Source: Tumebacillus algifaecis (lineage in GTDB: Bacteria; Bacillota; Bacilli; Tumebacillales; Tumebacillaceae). From it: 64,000 bases of DNA. The notes below the pieces were generated by a model. The model was not told where the DNA came from. It ran no database searches and worked only from the letters and a program-made list of their open reading frames with translations. Location: positions 154,001-218,000 of the forward strand of contig NZ_CP022657.1 in the NCBI RefSeq assembly GCF_002243515.1. Reading direction: 5' to 3'. Position 1 is the first letter of the stretch. The number at the start of each line of letters is the position of its first letter. Positions 8,956 through 18,050 of the stretch are shown one piece after another. A program made the position numbers and the translations under genes.

Positions 8956-10712
8956 CTATCGGGCTGAAGTCGCTGCGATCTGCTCGTGTAGGAATTCTTC
9001 CTCTCGATTCGTATCGAGGAGGAGGCAGAAGACCATTTTCCAGCGGCTTTTGCTTTTATCGAGGATGTACTGGTTTCCGATCTCACGCAGTCGATTTAGC
9101 AGCAACAGCTTTTGGCGTGGATTTCTTCCGTGTGGTAAGCCTGCAACGCATCGTCCACGATGGTGACCGATCGGCGCATGGCGGCGTTGTTCGAATACTG
9201 TAACCATTCTTCGTTCGACATCAGATAGGACTTGTTCGGTCCGTCTTGACGTGCCGACATCGAGGCATGGATTCGATCCACGATCTGCGGTACATCGCGC
9301 TGATCCTTCGCAGACGGTTAGAGTTGTTCTCTGATATTCGCCAAGGTCGGTTCACCTAGTTCCGGCTCTGCCGACATTTTGTCATGAGCGGTGCAATACA
9401 GTGATTTGTACGGTGGGTCACTGCTGCCCTCTTCGTGTTAGCGTTTGGCAATCTGCTTGACGAGATTTTCTTCTGGCAGTTTGACCTGACCTGGGATTGC
9501 ACCGCCCAAGGTCATATCTTCCGCACCGCGACACGGTGTCTTCACTTCGTCTGTCTTGCCATCTCGCTCTCGGAAGCTCCTTGCTATTCGGTAGCTTCCG
9601 AGCGTCCAGATGCCCAAATTCTGACGATAAAGCGGTTTATGGTAGAACAGGAAAGCGACCAAGTCGATGACAAAGTCCAGCTTGGCTTGCAACTCGTAGC
9701 GGAAGATCACCAGATTGCTCGAGTCTTGCTCCACTATCTTCGTATCCGGGTTGAGTTTGATTCCCCTCGATCGCCGCGCTCGATCATACCAGATGCCTGC
9801 GCGGAGATGCTGCCCCCCCCCCCCGACGCCCATTTCCAGAAAGAGCGAGATCGGTGTCGGAGGAATTGGCAAGTTTGCCCCGACTTTGATCGGCCAGAAT
9901 CCGCTAGTTGACGGGAATTTGAACTGCCCGGCGATAGCAGCCTTTTCTTTTTCCTGATCGAGCAGACCTTGGATCCCAACGCCAAACAGGGAGATCTTCA
10001 TCACTTTGCTCGGGCCGATCCATTTTTCATACTCGCCGACGCTTACTTTGCCGTCGCGGATCGTGATGTTCTTCGCTTTGAGATGAACTTGTGCCAGGTT
10101 ACTCAGTCTACCGCCACCGGAGATCTCATCGAAGCCCATCGATTTTTTCAAGCCTTCTTTGGCGGCGATTTGGTTTTTGCCACCTCCGAGCACGACTTGC
10201 GCTTAGGCGATCGACATCGAGCCATCTGGGTTGATGTCAACTTTGGTAGCGGTGAAGTGAAACTCACCGATCGTGAAGGTGATTTCGTTGATCTAACCTT
10301 CCAACTTGCGGTTGGTATTATAGCGCAAGTGTTTGATCGAACCATAGCCTTGGAACATGTCGTAGTCCAAGCGCACGTCTGCATCGTCCACTTGAGCATA
10401 GAGGACGTTTTCATATCCGATGGCGGCGTGACCGTTGATCGTCAAGCCCTTCAGCGGCGACCAGCCTTGGACGGTGACGCTCCCTTGGATTTTCTCGGTT
10501 TTCTTGTCTTTGAAGATCTGAAGCACATCCAAAGTAGGTTTGAATGGCATGCCATACGGTGTCAAGTCGTACTTCGCACCCTCGATGAGCAGGTGTTCAC
10601 GCGTGACGAGCACTTGCTGGACTGTGAAGTTCTTGCCCGCGTTGAAAACGAAGACATTGAGCTGTTTGAAGGCACCGTCATTCTTCAGTTTGAGCTGGGC
10701 ACTCGCTTGTAA
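8956..10712 (-). pseudogene. Truncated, decayed tandem copy of the giant LQ-VGN gene
   Basis: Near-identical in long stretches to 5292-7235, i.e. the C-terminal ~650 residues of the intact neighbour. Read on the minus strand it carries in-frame stops near 10295, 10204, 9437 and 9317, a 27-base in-frame deletion (the DVDEIGGDK segment of the intact copy is missing near 10165), a deletion of roughly 170 bases near 9775 between two CGATCGCCGC/GCGCTCGATC-like sites, a run of 12 C at 9813-9824, and a frameshift near 9120. The 5' part, encoding the LQ-VGN motif and about 420 residues, is absent: homology stops around 10710, where AT-rich sequence leading to the SIR2-STAND gene begins. The duplication also copied the terminator and 3' flank. 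Confidence 0.88.
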
Positions 10713-10873
10713 ATTAGTCCGTGTATAAATACGTAATTTTATTTTTATATAAATTTGCAACTTTAAAAGCGACCGTCGAATTTAAGAAGGTTTTTTTCTC
10801 TGGGCACAGAAAAATTGTATTATGATAGTTTGAACTTTATATTATTTTTAAATTTGGGAGGAGAAAAAATATC

Positions 10874-13800
10874 TTGGATACAAATCATCCTGAGATTATC
10901 AAAGCAGTTCAAAATGATAGGTTAGTGTTTTTTATAGGATCAGGTTTCTCTCGTGAGTTAGGTTTCCCCGATTGGAAAGGTTTATTGAAGGAGATCATAC
11001 AGGCTCTATTACCAACGAATCCAAACTACGATTTATTAATTCAAACTTTAGATGAAGGTTTCTTGACAGAGATAGAGGTATTAGAGAAGCTTCAGAAGCA
11101 TAAAAAAGATGTGCTTGAAGTACTTGCTCGGACTTTTCAATTACACCAAGCAAATAACAGCAAACTAAATAAACACAGAAAACTATGGAAGATTACCAAA
11201 AAATTCATTACTACTAACTATGATAAAGCATTGGAAACTGCAAATCAATCTTCTAACAAGGTAGTGTACGACAACGAATTTTATGTGGCTAAACTCAACG
11301 TCGAAGATAACTATGTGTTTAAGTTACACGGATGTATAGAAGACCCATCTAGATGTATCCTGTTTGAAGAAAATTATAAGGAATTGTACAACGGTCATTC
11401 TGCTGCAATCGAGACTCTGAAAAAGATTGGTTCTGACAAAACAATTATCTTTTTGGGTTTTAGCCTAGCAGACCCTTTTGTCAAAAAACAGTTTGATTAT
11501 ATTAATAATGTCTATAAAGGAATGCAAAACAAACATTTTATCATTACAACTTCTGGTGAAGATTTCGAAACATATGTGGAACCGATCAAGATTGATAATT
11601 GGGGAGAAGCATTGGATCAATTATTAGATTCCCTTGTAGTCTTGAAAGAAAATGTTGTGCAAACATCAATGACCCGATTAATCGACGTATTGGAACCATC
11701 AACACAAATACATAAGACGAAAGAAATCATAGTAGCTTCGGATATACGAATAGCCATTCTGATTGCAACGCCGATTAACAAACAGTTTGATTATGATTTT
11801 GATAAAATTGCAAGCCATTTCTCAAACCTAAATATAACAATTGATTTTTTCCACTTATCAGTTGAAGCATTGAATAACCTTGAGGGTTTTGATTATCTCC
11901 TTCTATTCACAGAATCCGTACAAGGTAAAATCGTTGTAGAAGATGATAACTTTAAAGCAAAAACTCAATCTATACAAGAATTGGAAAGAGAAATCTTCGA
12001 TGATCAAATAAAAGGAATCTTCCTCTTCATAGATAAAGAAGTTGAGATGGATACAACAAATATTTCACTACCGATTGTTGCTCAAAAATTTGGTAATGGA
12101 AAACTATCTCGATTTGTTTTTTCTACTTTCAAAAAAGCAAAAGCGTCATTGTTAACCGAAGCTGTCATAATCAATCAAGATAGTCTAGTTCTGACTAAAG
12201 TTGAAAGCGGAAGCGCGACGATTAATAAGAAAAAAAGTCCATTGAGTAAACGAATTGAACCAAAAAACCTAAAAACCTTCGTTGGACGAGGTACTGATCT
12301 TGAAGTTCTTGTTCGTAAGATACTTGATATCAAGCAATCGATTCTCACCATTAAAGGCTCTGGTGGAATTGGTAAAACTACAATTATCAAGAAGCTCGCA
12401 GTAGAATTTTCTGATCGAAATTATTTTGTTGATGGCATTTTCTTTATTGATTGTGAAAATATCATCGATTTCCAGAGCTTTGAATATAAAGTAGCAATGT
12501 GTTTTGATCTAGAGAATTCCATTGATCTGATGGCATATATCAAACAAGATGAACGGAAACTAAGTTCATTAATAATATTTGATAATTTTGAATCACTTTT
12601 GTATATTGAAGCAGAAGAGATCAGGAAGATTAAAAATCTTGTATCATTCATTTGTGATTATGCTACTGTAGTAATAACATCGAGGGAATGGATCGGCCTT
12701 GATTATGAGGAGCGATACGAGCTAAGGTTTTTTACGACAGATGAAGCCGTCGAACTCTTTCTGAAGTATTACCAACACACCATTAACGAAATAGACATGC
12801 GAATCTTGCGTGCAGACATTCTTGAAAATTTACTGAACAACAATCCATTGGCGATAAAAATTATTGCGAAGAACATACCTAAAACCAAAAATATGTTTGC
12901 CCTAAAGGAAGACCTAGAATCAGATTTTTTCAACACAACACAATCTGGATTTGAAAACATTTTTATCAAGGAGGCCGATTCCAATATTGAACGTTCCAAA
13001 TCCCTGTATCAATCCATTTACTACTCATATAGCAAATTAGCACCAAGGGAGAAACTAGCTTTTGAGATACTTTGTTTGTTCCCTGATGGCATGCATATGG
13101 AAACCTATAAAAAATTCTTTGAAGACAAGGAAATTAGATTAGATATGAACCGGATTAGTGACCGTGAAATAAAATCCCTTGAGAACAAATCCCTTGTAGA
13201 GATTACTCAAGGACTTCTCCGATTACAGTCAATTGTAGGGAGATTTGCTGAACATCAATTTAGTAGAAGAACTTTTGATGAAAAAGAAAGTTACTATAGA
13301 CGTGCGTTTCAGTATGTACACTTTTTAGTAAATGTAATTGATAAAATGTCCAAAACTGAAGCTTTTTTATCAGTTGTTGGCGAAATATCCGAGAACAACA
13401 AGGAAAATTTCTTTAAATGTCTAGAGTATTTAGATAAATTCGAGTTCGATATGGAAAGAAAATTGGAAATAATATTATATTTCCCGCATTTTGTTCGTAG
13501 TATTGACCAAAGGGATCGTTTTGAAAAGATAATAATACGTCTAAGAGAACATTTTAGAAGTGTTGAAAATAGTGAACTGCTGATAAATCTTATCTTACAC
13601 GTTTCGAAATTTCTCCATTATAGTGGAAAGTTTGATGATTCGCTTAAGGGGTTAGTAGAGTTAATTCCAATGCATAAACTCAATCAACTATCTAACGAAG
13701 TTAAGACAAGTGGTTATATTATAAATTGGTCTTTACAGTCCTATCTATTAATAGGGAATGCTTTGGAGGTTTTGAGGTATATGATAAATAACAATCACTA

Positions 13801-14410
13801 TAATGAGCATGTGTTTACTTTATCGCTTTACTATCTTGGCTTATTTAAGTCGTTTGATGACCTTCGTAGAGAAAAAGTCAATCATTTTTTCAGGCTTGAA
13901 TCAAGTTATAACCGGAACATCTTAGAAATCCATACGCTAGAAGACTACCTGTGCAATATTTTTGAAAAAGATTTTACCGAGGTTATGCAGGTGAATTATA
14001 TAAAAGCTAAAATGGGATATCAGACAGCAGAAAACGTTATGAAACTTGTTGTTGTGAATCCATATACTCAAGGTTTACAAAACCTGATGTTAGCTTTCCT
14101 CGAAACGAATACTGATCGAGCAATTCATCTCTACACAGAAGCAATAAAAAATCTTGATTATGTAAAATACTATCAAACTGAGGGTATTTTCTTCTTTTCC
14201 AAATTTCTTAAAGCAATTAATTCAATGGAATACCAAAAATGGTTTGATCGAGGCTACACTTCCGCTAAGGAATGTGAATACAGATATCTTATTCACTGTT
14301 TTGAGTCTCTCAAAACAGGGGAAGACGAACCCTATAATGAATACAAACGTGAATTTCCCGACAAACTTGATATTGAGGGCTTTATTCGTAAGCATTCAAA
14401 AAAACCTTGA
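10874..14410 (+). CDS. SIR2-STAND NTPase, probable antiphage (Avs5-like) protein
   Basis: 1,178 residues. Residues ~15-215 form a SIR2-type NADase: FFIGSGFSRELGFPDW for nucleotide binding, TTNYDKALE containing the catalytic-type Asn, FKLHGCIEDP with the catalytic-type His, and FLGFSLADPFV. Residues ~295-395 (start IRIAILIATPINKQFDY) form an alpha/beta module I do not recognise. Then comes a STAND ATPase: Walker A GSGGIGKTT at 495-503 and Walker B LIIFDNFES near 566-575. From ~720 on it is helical, the position of the sensor in STAND proteins. SIR2-STAND proteins (Avs5 and relatives) deplete NAD on sensing phage proteins. TTG start at 10874 follows GGGAGGAG. Base composition is strikingly AT-rich relative to both flanks, indicating horizontal acquisition; the gene starts just after the truncated end of the neighbouring pseudogene. 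Confidence 0.85.
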   Translation: MDTNHPEIIKAVQNDRLVFFIGSGFSRELGFPDWKGLLKEIIQALLPTNPNYDLLIQTLDEGFLTEIEVLEKLQKHKKDVLEVLARTFQLHQANNSKLNKHRKLWKITKKFITTNYDKALETANQSSNKVVYDNEFYVAKLNVEDNYVFKLHGCIEDPSRCILFEENYKELYNGHSAAIETLKKIGSDKTIIFLGFSLADPFVKKQFDYINNVYKGMQNKHFIITTSGEDFETYVEPIKIDNWGEALDQLLDSLVVLKENVVQTSMTRLIDVLEPSTQIHKTKEIIVASDIRIAILIATPINKQFDYDFDKIASHFSNLNITIDFFHLSVEALNNLEGFDYLLLFTESVQGKIVVEDDNFKAKTQSIQELEREIFDDQIKGIFLFIDKEVEMDTTNISLPIVAQKFGNGKLSRFVFSTFKKAKASLLTEAVIINQDSLVLTKVESGSATINKKKSPLSKRIEPKNLKTFVGRGTDLEVLVRKILDIKQSILTIKGSGGIGKTTIIKKLAVEFSDRNYFVDGIFFIDCENIIDFQSFEYKVAMCFDLENSIDLMAYIKQDERKLSSLIIFDNFESLLYIEAEEIRKIKNLVSFICDYATVVITSREWIGLDYEERYELRFFTTDEAVELFLKYYQHTINEIDMRILRADILENLLNNNPLAIKIIAKNIPKTKNMFALKEDLESDFFNTTQSGFENIFIKEADSNIERSKSLYQSIYYSYSKLAPREKLAFEILCLFPDGMHMETYKKFFEDKEIRLDMNRISDREIKSLENKSLVEITQGLLRLQSIVGRFAEHQFSRRTFDEKESYYRRAFQYVHFLVNVIDKMSKTEAFLSVVGEISENNKENFFKCLEYLDKFEFDMERKLEIILYFPHFVRSIDQRDRFEKIIIRLREHFRSVENSELLINLILHVSKFLHYSGKFDDSLKGLVELIPMHKLNQLSNEVKTSGYIINWSLQSYLLIGNALEVLRYMINNNHYNEHVFTLSLYYLGLFKSFDDLRREKVNHFFRLESSYNRNILEIHTLEDYLCNIFEKDFTEVMQVNYIKAKMGYQTAENVMKLVVVNPYTQGLQNLMLAFLETNTDRAIHLYTEAIKNLDYVKYYQTEGIFFFSKFLKAINSMEYQKWFDRGYTSAKECEYRYLIHCFESLKTGEDEPYNEYKREFPDKLDIEGFIRKHSKKP

Positions 14411-14935
14411 TCAAGTATCTGTCGTACGGATTTGGATCAAACTGCTCAATGTTGGGAAACAAGTTGGAAATAAGGGGCACGAGCCGTTGGCGAAATCTCT
14501 TCCTTCCGCGACTTCTTTTTGGATGGTGTTGTCTGCAAACGGCAGTCCTTTGTTTTGAAGGCTCCGAAGGTGTAGTAGAGGAGCGTAAGAATTCCCAGCC
14601 CCCGTCGGCTGCCGTTCGCATGACCACCCCTGTGGCGTATTGCGGGTATCTCAAGTTTCCCTTTGTGGAAGAAATCGTTGTCGTGAATTCTCTTTTGCGT
14701 CCCATCATTACGCTGGATGGGCTATTTCACCTGTAATGTGGTCATGAAATGCGTCAATCTTTGGACAGGCAATCGTGCCAGATTTCGGTCATCAAGCAGC
14801 GGCGGTTACATAAGGCTCTACATGATGAAAAGAGAGCCTTGAGTCAACACTCAAGGCTCTCTTTTATTCGATTCCATATGACGTAAGTCCGCCGATCAGT
14901 TTGTACGATTTATTGGAATTGGAAAGGTATACGTA
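14411..14935. other. Gene-free, decayed-looking stretch after the SIR2-STAND gene
   Basis: No ORF has a ribosome site or recognisable product. Overlapping open frames on both strands (14382-14736) look like eroded coding DNA and GC content returns to the local average. The only clear element is the terminator at 14831-14866. Confidence 0.4.
14831..14866 (+). terminator. Strong rho-independent terminator
   Basis: AGAGAGCCTTGAGT pairs perfectly with ACTCAAGGCTCTCT around CAAC, followed by TTTTATT. It is the first terminator downstream of the SIR2-STAND gene, 420 bases after its stop. Confidence 0.85.
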
Positions 14936-15178
14936 CTATTCTGATGGATAAGCGAGGACTTCGGCTGTGGTTTGTTTTTTGTTATAGGCTATTCCTTCCA
15001 CTAAGGTTGAGAGATCAATTTTGTAGGGATATTTACGAATGTCGTCGGTTTCATTTGACACTTTTGCTTCGGCAAGGGTTAAGACGAAACTGCGGACGCG
15101 GTCATCTTTCAATTCTAGTAGGGTCCCCAGAGTAGCATTGTCCCTACTACTTTTATAAATCTGAACAAGATCAGATAA
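14936..15178 (-). pseudogene. C-terminal remnant of an unrecognised protein
   Basis: On the minus strand about 80 codons stay open and end in TAG at 14936-14938; the translation contains ELKDDRVRSFVLTLAEAK and DLSTLVEGIAYNKKQTTAE, which looks like genuine protein composition. There is an in-frame stop upstream and no start codon with a ribosome site, so this is either a fragment or chance. The family is not recognised. Confidence 0.3.
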
Positions 15179-15353
15179 TCAAATTGCATGTCAATAGTTT
15201 GATTAATCGCCACTACCAAATCTGATTTGAGAGGCGATGTGTCACCGCAACCAATACCGATTTACATAGTGCCTTCAGTAAAGCGTTGGCCAGATAGAGG
15301 TGTGTGCTTGTTACCGCCACAGTGAGCCGTATCCTCAGCGTAGGATTCGCGAT
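15179..15353. other. Spacer without recognisable gene
   Basis: Nothing supportable apart from the promoter that begins at 15354. Confidence 0.3.
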
Positions 15354-15382
15354 TTGAGCACAGTCAGGTGATGTGATAGAAT
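15354..15382 (+). promoter_or_regulatory. Promoter of the candidate antitoxin RNA
   Basis: TTGAGC, 17 bases, TAGAAT. The predicted start is near 15389 and reads toward the toxin gene from its 3' side. Confidence 0.6.
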
Positions 15383-15388
15383 AAGGCT

Positions 15389-15540
15389 ACACGTAATGCA
15401 TAGGATAAAAAAAGACCATAGGTGCTGGAACACCTACGGTCGGTTGACACAACTGATACCCCAAAAGGGTGTCGGCTCATATGGGATTCAGAGAATAGAT
15501 CGCCGAGTCGCCAAACTCAAGGGGCGATCTATTTCTTTTT
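15389..15540 (+). ncRNA. Candidate type I antitoxin RNA
   Basis: A predicted transcript of about 150 nt starts behind a good sigma-A promoter and ends at a perfect 11-bp stem (AATAGATCGCC / GGCGATCTATT) followed by TCTTTTT at 15494-15540. It contains two further hairpins: GACC-TAGGTG with CACCTA-GGTC (15414-15441) and GATACCCC/GGGTGTC (15455-15473). It is antisense to the 3' untranslated region and last codons of the minus-strand holin-like toxin, the arrangement of TxpA/RatA- and BsrG/SR4-type systems. Confidence 0.55.
15406..15441 (-). terminator. Terminator of the toxin mRNA
   Basis: On the minus strand GACCGTAGGTG and CACCTATGGTC pair around TTCCAG, followed by seven T. It lies about 90 bases after the toxin stop codon, so the toxin mRNA has a long 3' tail overlapped by the antisense RNA. 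Confidence 0.75.
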
Positions 15541-15648
15541 GTTCTTGATGTCAAACCAATGCTTCATGATCGTTACGACCAGTGATAATGCCGCGACGAG
15601 GAACAATCCGAATTGGAGCATGAGTGAAATCACTTCATGAGTTGACAT
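15529..15648 (-). CDS. Putative holin-like type I toxin, 39 residues
   Basis: ATG at 15648, TAG at 15529. The peptide begins MSTHEVISLMLQFGLFLVA, continues with a single hydrophobic segment and ends in a basic tail (DIKNKKK), matching the Hol-Tox family of small membrane toxins common in Bacillota. The ribosome site AAGGGGGTGA is very strong but can pair with CCCCTCC immediately upstream (15657-15673), a typical way these toxins limit translation. An extended -10 (TGTTAGAAT on the minus strand, 15719-15727) lies about 75 bases upstream. The stop codon sits inside the terminator stem of the opposing RNA. Confidence 0.75.
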   Translation of the reverse strand: MSTHEVISLMLQFGLFLVAALSLVVTIMKHWFDIKNKKK

Positions 15649-15963
15649 TTCGCTCACCCCCTTTCAGGAGGGGATGAGCCGATCACCCTTGAGGAGCCTA
15701 TTCAGTTGTGTTGATCGTATTCTAACATAGGAGAATCAACTTCGGAACGGATGCGCTTTAGAAGCGGGTAAAAATTTTATATGTTGCCGATTGTTTGCTG
15801 TGACGGCGAACGTTACCCTACGTAAGGGTACTCAAAGTCAGAAACGACACCGTATTTGATAGTAGCTAGATATCAGCAGATTCAGATGATCGTGGTAATT
15901 ATGTGTTCCCGATTTGCTGAAGGGTTAGATTGATACAAACTTGTTCCTGCGTTTTGGAGATAT
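15649..15963. other. Toxin leader and gene-free spacer
   Basis: Contains the toxin 5' leader with its anti-ribosome-site hairpin and extended -10 element (15719-15727). The rest (15740-15963) shows nothing recognisable. Confidence 0.4.
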
Positions 15964-16254
15964 TCACTTGTCGAATGATAGCAGTGAAAATAAACTAGCA
16001 GCGATAAGAGATAGTGCAAGTCCGGTAATGACAGACTGAAACCAAATCACTCTATTTTTGAGGAAAACGGCTGGAAGCGTGGAGATCGTAATTGTTAGGA
16101 GAGAATAGAAAAGCAGATTGAGAACAAGGTTTTTTATCCCGCTTGAACTGCTAATGTACAGTACATTGACTGGAGTTTCACCAAACAAGATCGGAAAGCC
16201 AATGTATATTGCGATAAAGACAAGTAGAGCAAGCAGAAAAGCAATGACTTGCAT
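15964..16254 (-). CDS. Small membrane protein of unknown function
   Basis: 96 residues with three hydrophobic segments: MQVIAFLLALLVFIAIYIGF, a central LVLNLLFYSLLTITI stretch and a C-terminal SVITGLALSLIAASLFSLL stretch. ATG at 16254 is preceded by TGGAGGTG. Not recognised; stands alone on the minus strand. Possibly an accessory inner-membrane protein. Confidence 0.6.
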   Translation of the reverse strand: MQVIAFLLALLVFIAIYIGFPILFGETPVNVLYISSSSGIKNLVLNLLFYSLLTITISTLPAVFLKNRVIWFQSVITGLALSLIAASLFSLLSFDK

Positions 16255-16627
16255 TGTACACACCTCCACTTAGAAATAATTCATCTACCAAATATGTAAT
16301 TGGGCAACCGGATATGCGAAATTTTTGAAAATCATCCTACTCACCAAATTAGTTACTTATCTCAGCAAAATCTTCGATGACCCAATTCCTCCTGCCTCCT
16401 AAACTCGATTATAAAGGGTAGAGGCTCCTGATGACATGCTGTCAAAGTATCAACTGACAGAAGAAGAATAATTATAAAATTCGGTAGAGGAAGGGTGCTT
16501 GACTACGCTTTTCTCACTGACATCGCGTAAATAACGCTAAGCTCTGGCTTGAAAAACAATAGTATTGGACGTAGTTATCCTTTGACTCTGTACAGTCGGA
16601 CTACAAGAATAAAGGAGCGAGCAGGAG
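16255..16627. other. Spacer between divergent small membrane genes
   Basis: AT-rich, no supportable gene. A TTGACT near 16581 may be the -35 of the downstream 52-residue gene. Confidence 0.35.
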
Positions 16628-16786
16628 ATGCTGCGATTTCTTTTGAGCTTGGCCTTGGTACTTTTCCACCTCTACGCCTTGTTTTTCAGGGCAGGCGTTC
16701 GAAAGAAGGAACGCACAACGCTTACTGTGACTGGTTTGATCGCTTTCTCTCTCTTTTTGGATGCTTCTTACCGATTGGTGGATTAA
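16628..16786 (+). CDS. Small two-segment membrane protein
   Basis: 52 residues beginning MLRFLLSLALVLFHLYALFF, then a basic loop RAGVRKKERT and a second hydrophobic segment LTVTGLIAFSLFLDAS. AAGGAG lies 10 bases before the ATG. It is too short for database-free assignment; composition and ribosome site favour a real gene. It is followed 84 bases later by the DUF4180 gene, possibly in the same transcript. Confidence 0.5.
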   Translation: MLRFLLSLALVLFHLYALFFRAGVRKKERTTLTVTGLIAFSLFLDASYRLVD

Positions 16787-16869
16787 TACTGTATGATAAT
16801 GACTCTGGACGTATTGGTAGCTCACCTAAGTGAATCAGAATCAGCAAAGTGAAGGAAAGGTGGAGGCAC

Positions 16870-17238
16870 ATGAAAATATTGATCGACCAAGTGGGGGACT
16901 CGAAAGTTGCGATTGTCGAAAGTGCGGACATCTTGATCGGCAATGCTCAAGATGCCTTGGACTTGATGGCGACCGTGAAATATACGGACGACTGCTATAA
17001 AATTTTGATTCCCAAGTCGAACATCACCGAATCGTTTTTCGAGTTATCGACTCGACTTGCCGGGGAGATTTTACAAAAATACACGAATTATCAAGTGAGA
17101 CTCGCAATTGTGGGTGATTTCGACGAGTATGACAGCAAGAGCCTGCATGCGTTCATCATCGAGTGCAATCGAGGGAAGCAGGTGTTCTTTTTACCAGATG
17201 TGCAGACGGCTCTGGATAAATTGCACAGCGTCGCATAA
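16870..17238 (+). CDS. DUF4180 domain-containing protein
   Basis: 122 residues. The blocks DALDLMATVKYTDDCYKI, STRLAGEILQKYTNYQVRL and AIVGDFDEY match the DUF4180 family. ATG at 16870 is chosen because GGAGG lies 4 bases upstream and the homology begins at MKILIDQ. Biochemical role is unknown; members are cytoplasmic and often neighbour regulators. Followed by its own terminator at 17336-17373. Confidence 0.85.
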   Translation: MKILIDQVGDSKVAIVESADILIGNAQDALDLMATVKYTDDCYKILIPKSNITESFFELSTRLAGEILQKYTNYQVRLAIVGDFDEYDSKSLHAFIIECNRGKQVFFLPDVQTALDKLHSVA

Positions 17239-17335
17239 CCGATCCCGACAACATCTGCCTGCCCGACCGCAACGGGCGAGCTACGGGAGATCGATTGATA
17301 ATAAAGTTTGGACCGCACCGAAGCGGTGCAACAGG

Positions 17336-17373
17336 AAACCCGTAGTTCGCGTTGGCGAGCTACGGGTTTTGTT
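17336..17373 (+). terminator. Terminator after the DUF4180 gene
   Basis: AAACCCGTAG pairs with CTACGGGTTT, extended by inner GC pairs, followed by TTGTT. Confidence 0.75.
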
Positions 17374-17393
17374 GTGGCGATCCTCATGACAAG

Positions 17394-17510
17394 CTAGCGA
17401 TCGGAGGGAAGTGGTTTGAAACGATCATTAATTTTGCGCAGTAGCTGACCGAAGAGGAGGCGTTCCTCGTCAGACCAACCACTTTTGACAACTGCAAGCG
17501 GGGCTTGGCA
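17394..17510 (-). pseudogene. Possible C-terminal remnant of a MarR-type regulator
   Basis: On the minus strand a 38-codon open stretch ends in TAG at 17394 and reads GWSDEERLLFGQLLRKIND near its end, similar to the last helix of MarR-family regulators. An in-frame stop precedes it and no DNA-binding domain is present. Weak evidence. Confidence 0.25.
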
Positions 17511-17650
17511 TTAGGTTTGTCAGGCGGGGGAGAGTGTGCTAGTATGTAAGCCGATAAACGGTGCTTTTTATCGTTTTTTGTAGATCATAATCCTAGCTTG
17601 CTCTGCTAGTGAAACGGAGCAGGAACGGATCGGATGGAGGTACGAAACGG

Positions 17651-17992
17651 ATGGTAGAGTTGCCAAATTGCCCAGCATGCAATTCAGGATATACGTACGA
17701 AGATGGCAGTCTGTACATTTGCCCGGAGTGTGGGAATGAGTGGACGAAAGGGCAGGAATCTGGCCAGCAGGAAGAGACCAAGCTGGTCAAAGATGCGAAC
17801 GGAAATGTGTTGAACGATGGTGATTCCGTGCTTGTGATCAAGGACCTGAAAGTCAAAGGAAGCTCCTCCGTCCTGAAAATGGGCACAAAAGTAAAAAATA
17901 TTCGCTTGGTCGATGGCGATCATGATATTGATTGCAAAATCGATGGCTTCGGTGCGATGAAGTTGAAATCGGAATTTGTAAAAAAGGTATAA
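17651..17992 (+). CDS. yjdM: YjdM/PhnA-family zinc-ribbon protein
   Basis: 113 residues. The N-terminal zinc ribbon has two Cys pairs, [13 protein letters not shown] and CPECGNEW; the C-terminal domain carries [18 protein letters not shown] and ends [10 protein letters not shown], all hallmark features of the family once called alkylphosphonate utilisation protein PhnA. The name does not indicate phosphonate metabolism; function is unclear. ATG 17651 is 10 bases after GGAGG and matches the usual family start MxxLPNCPxC. Confidence 0.9.
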   Translation: MVELPNCPACNSGYTYEDGSLYICPECGNEWTKGQESGQQEETKLVKDANGNVLNDGDSVLVIKDLKVKGSSSVLKMGTKVKNIRLVDGDHDIDCKIDGFGAMKLKSEFVKKV

Positions 17993-18050
17993 TCCTGCAT
18001 CTGATGCAACGGCTGTGGCATCATGCAAAGAGGCTAGGAGCTCATAAGCT

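Noticed and set aside
9969-10712. 247-codon plus-strand ORF over the pseudogene
   Set aside because: Antisense to the decayed copy and mirrors the shadow ORF of the intact gene.
14407-14736. Small protein genes on both strands after the SIR2-STAND gene
   Set aside because: Two overlapping frames without ribosome sites or recognisable product; neither can be preferred.
17651-17992. Link of the PhnA-named gene to the phosphonate-like operon
   Set aside because: YjdM/PhnA proteins are not established phosphonate enzymes and the gene is 12 kb away in a separate transcript.
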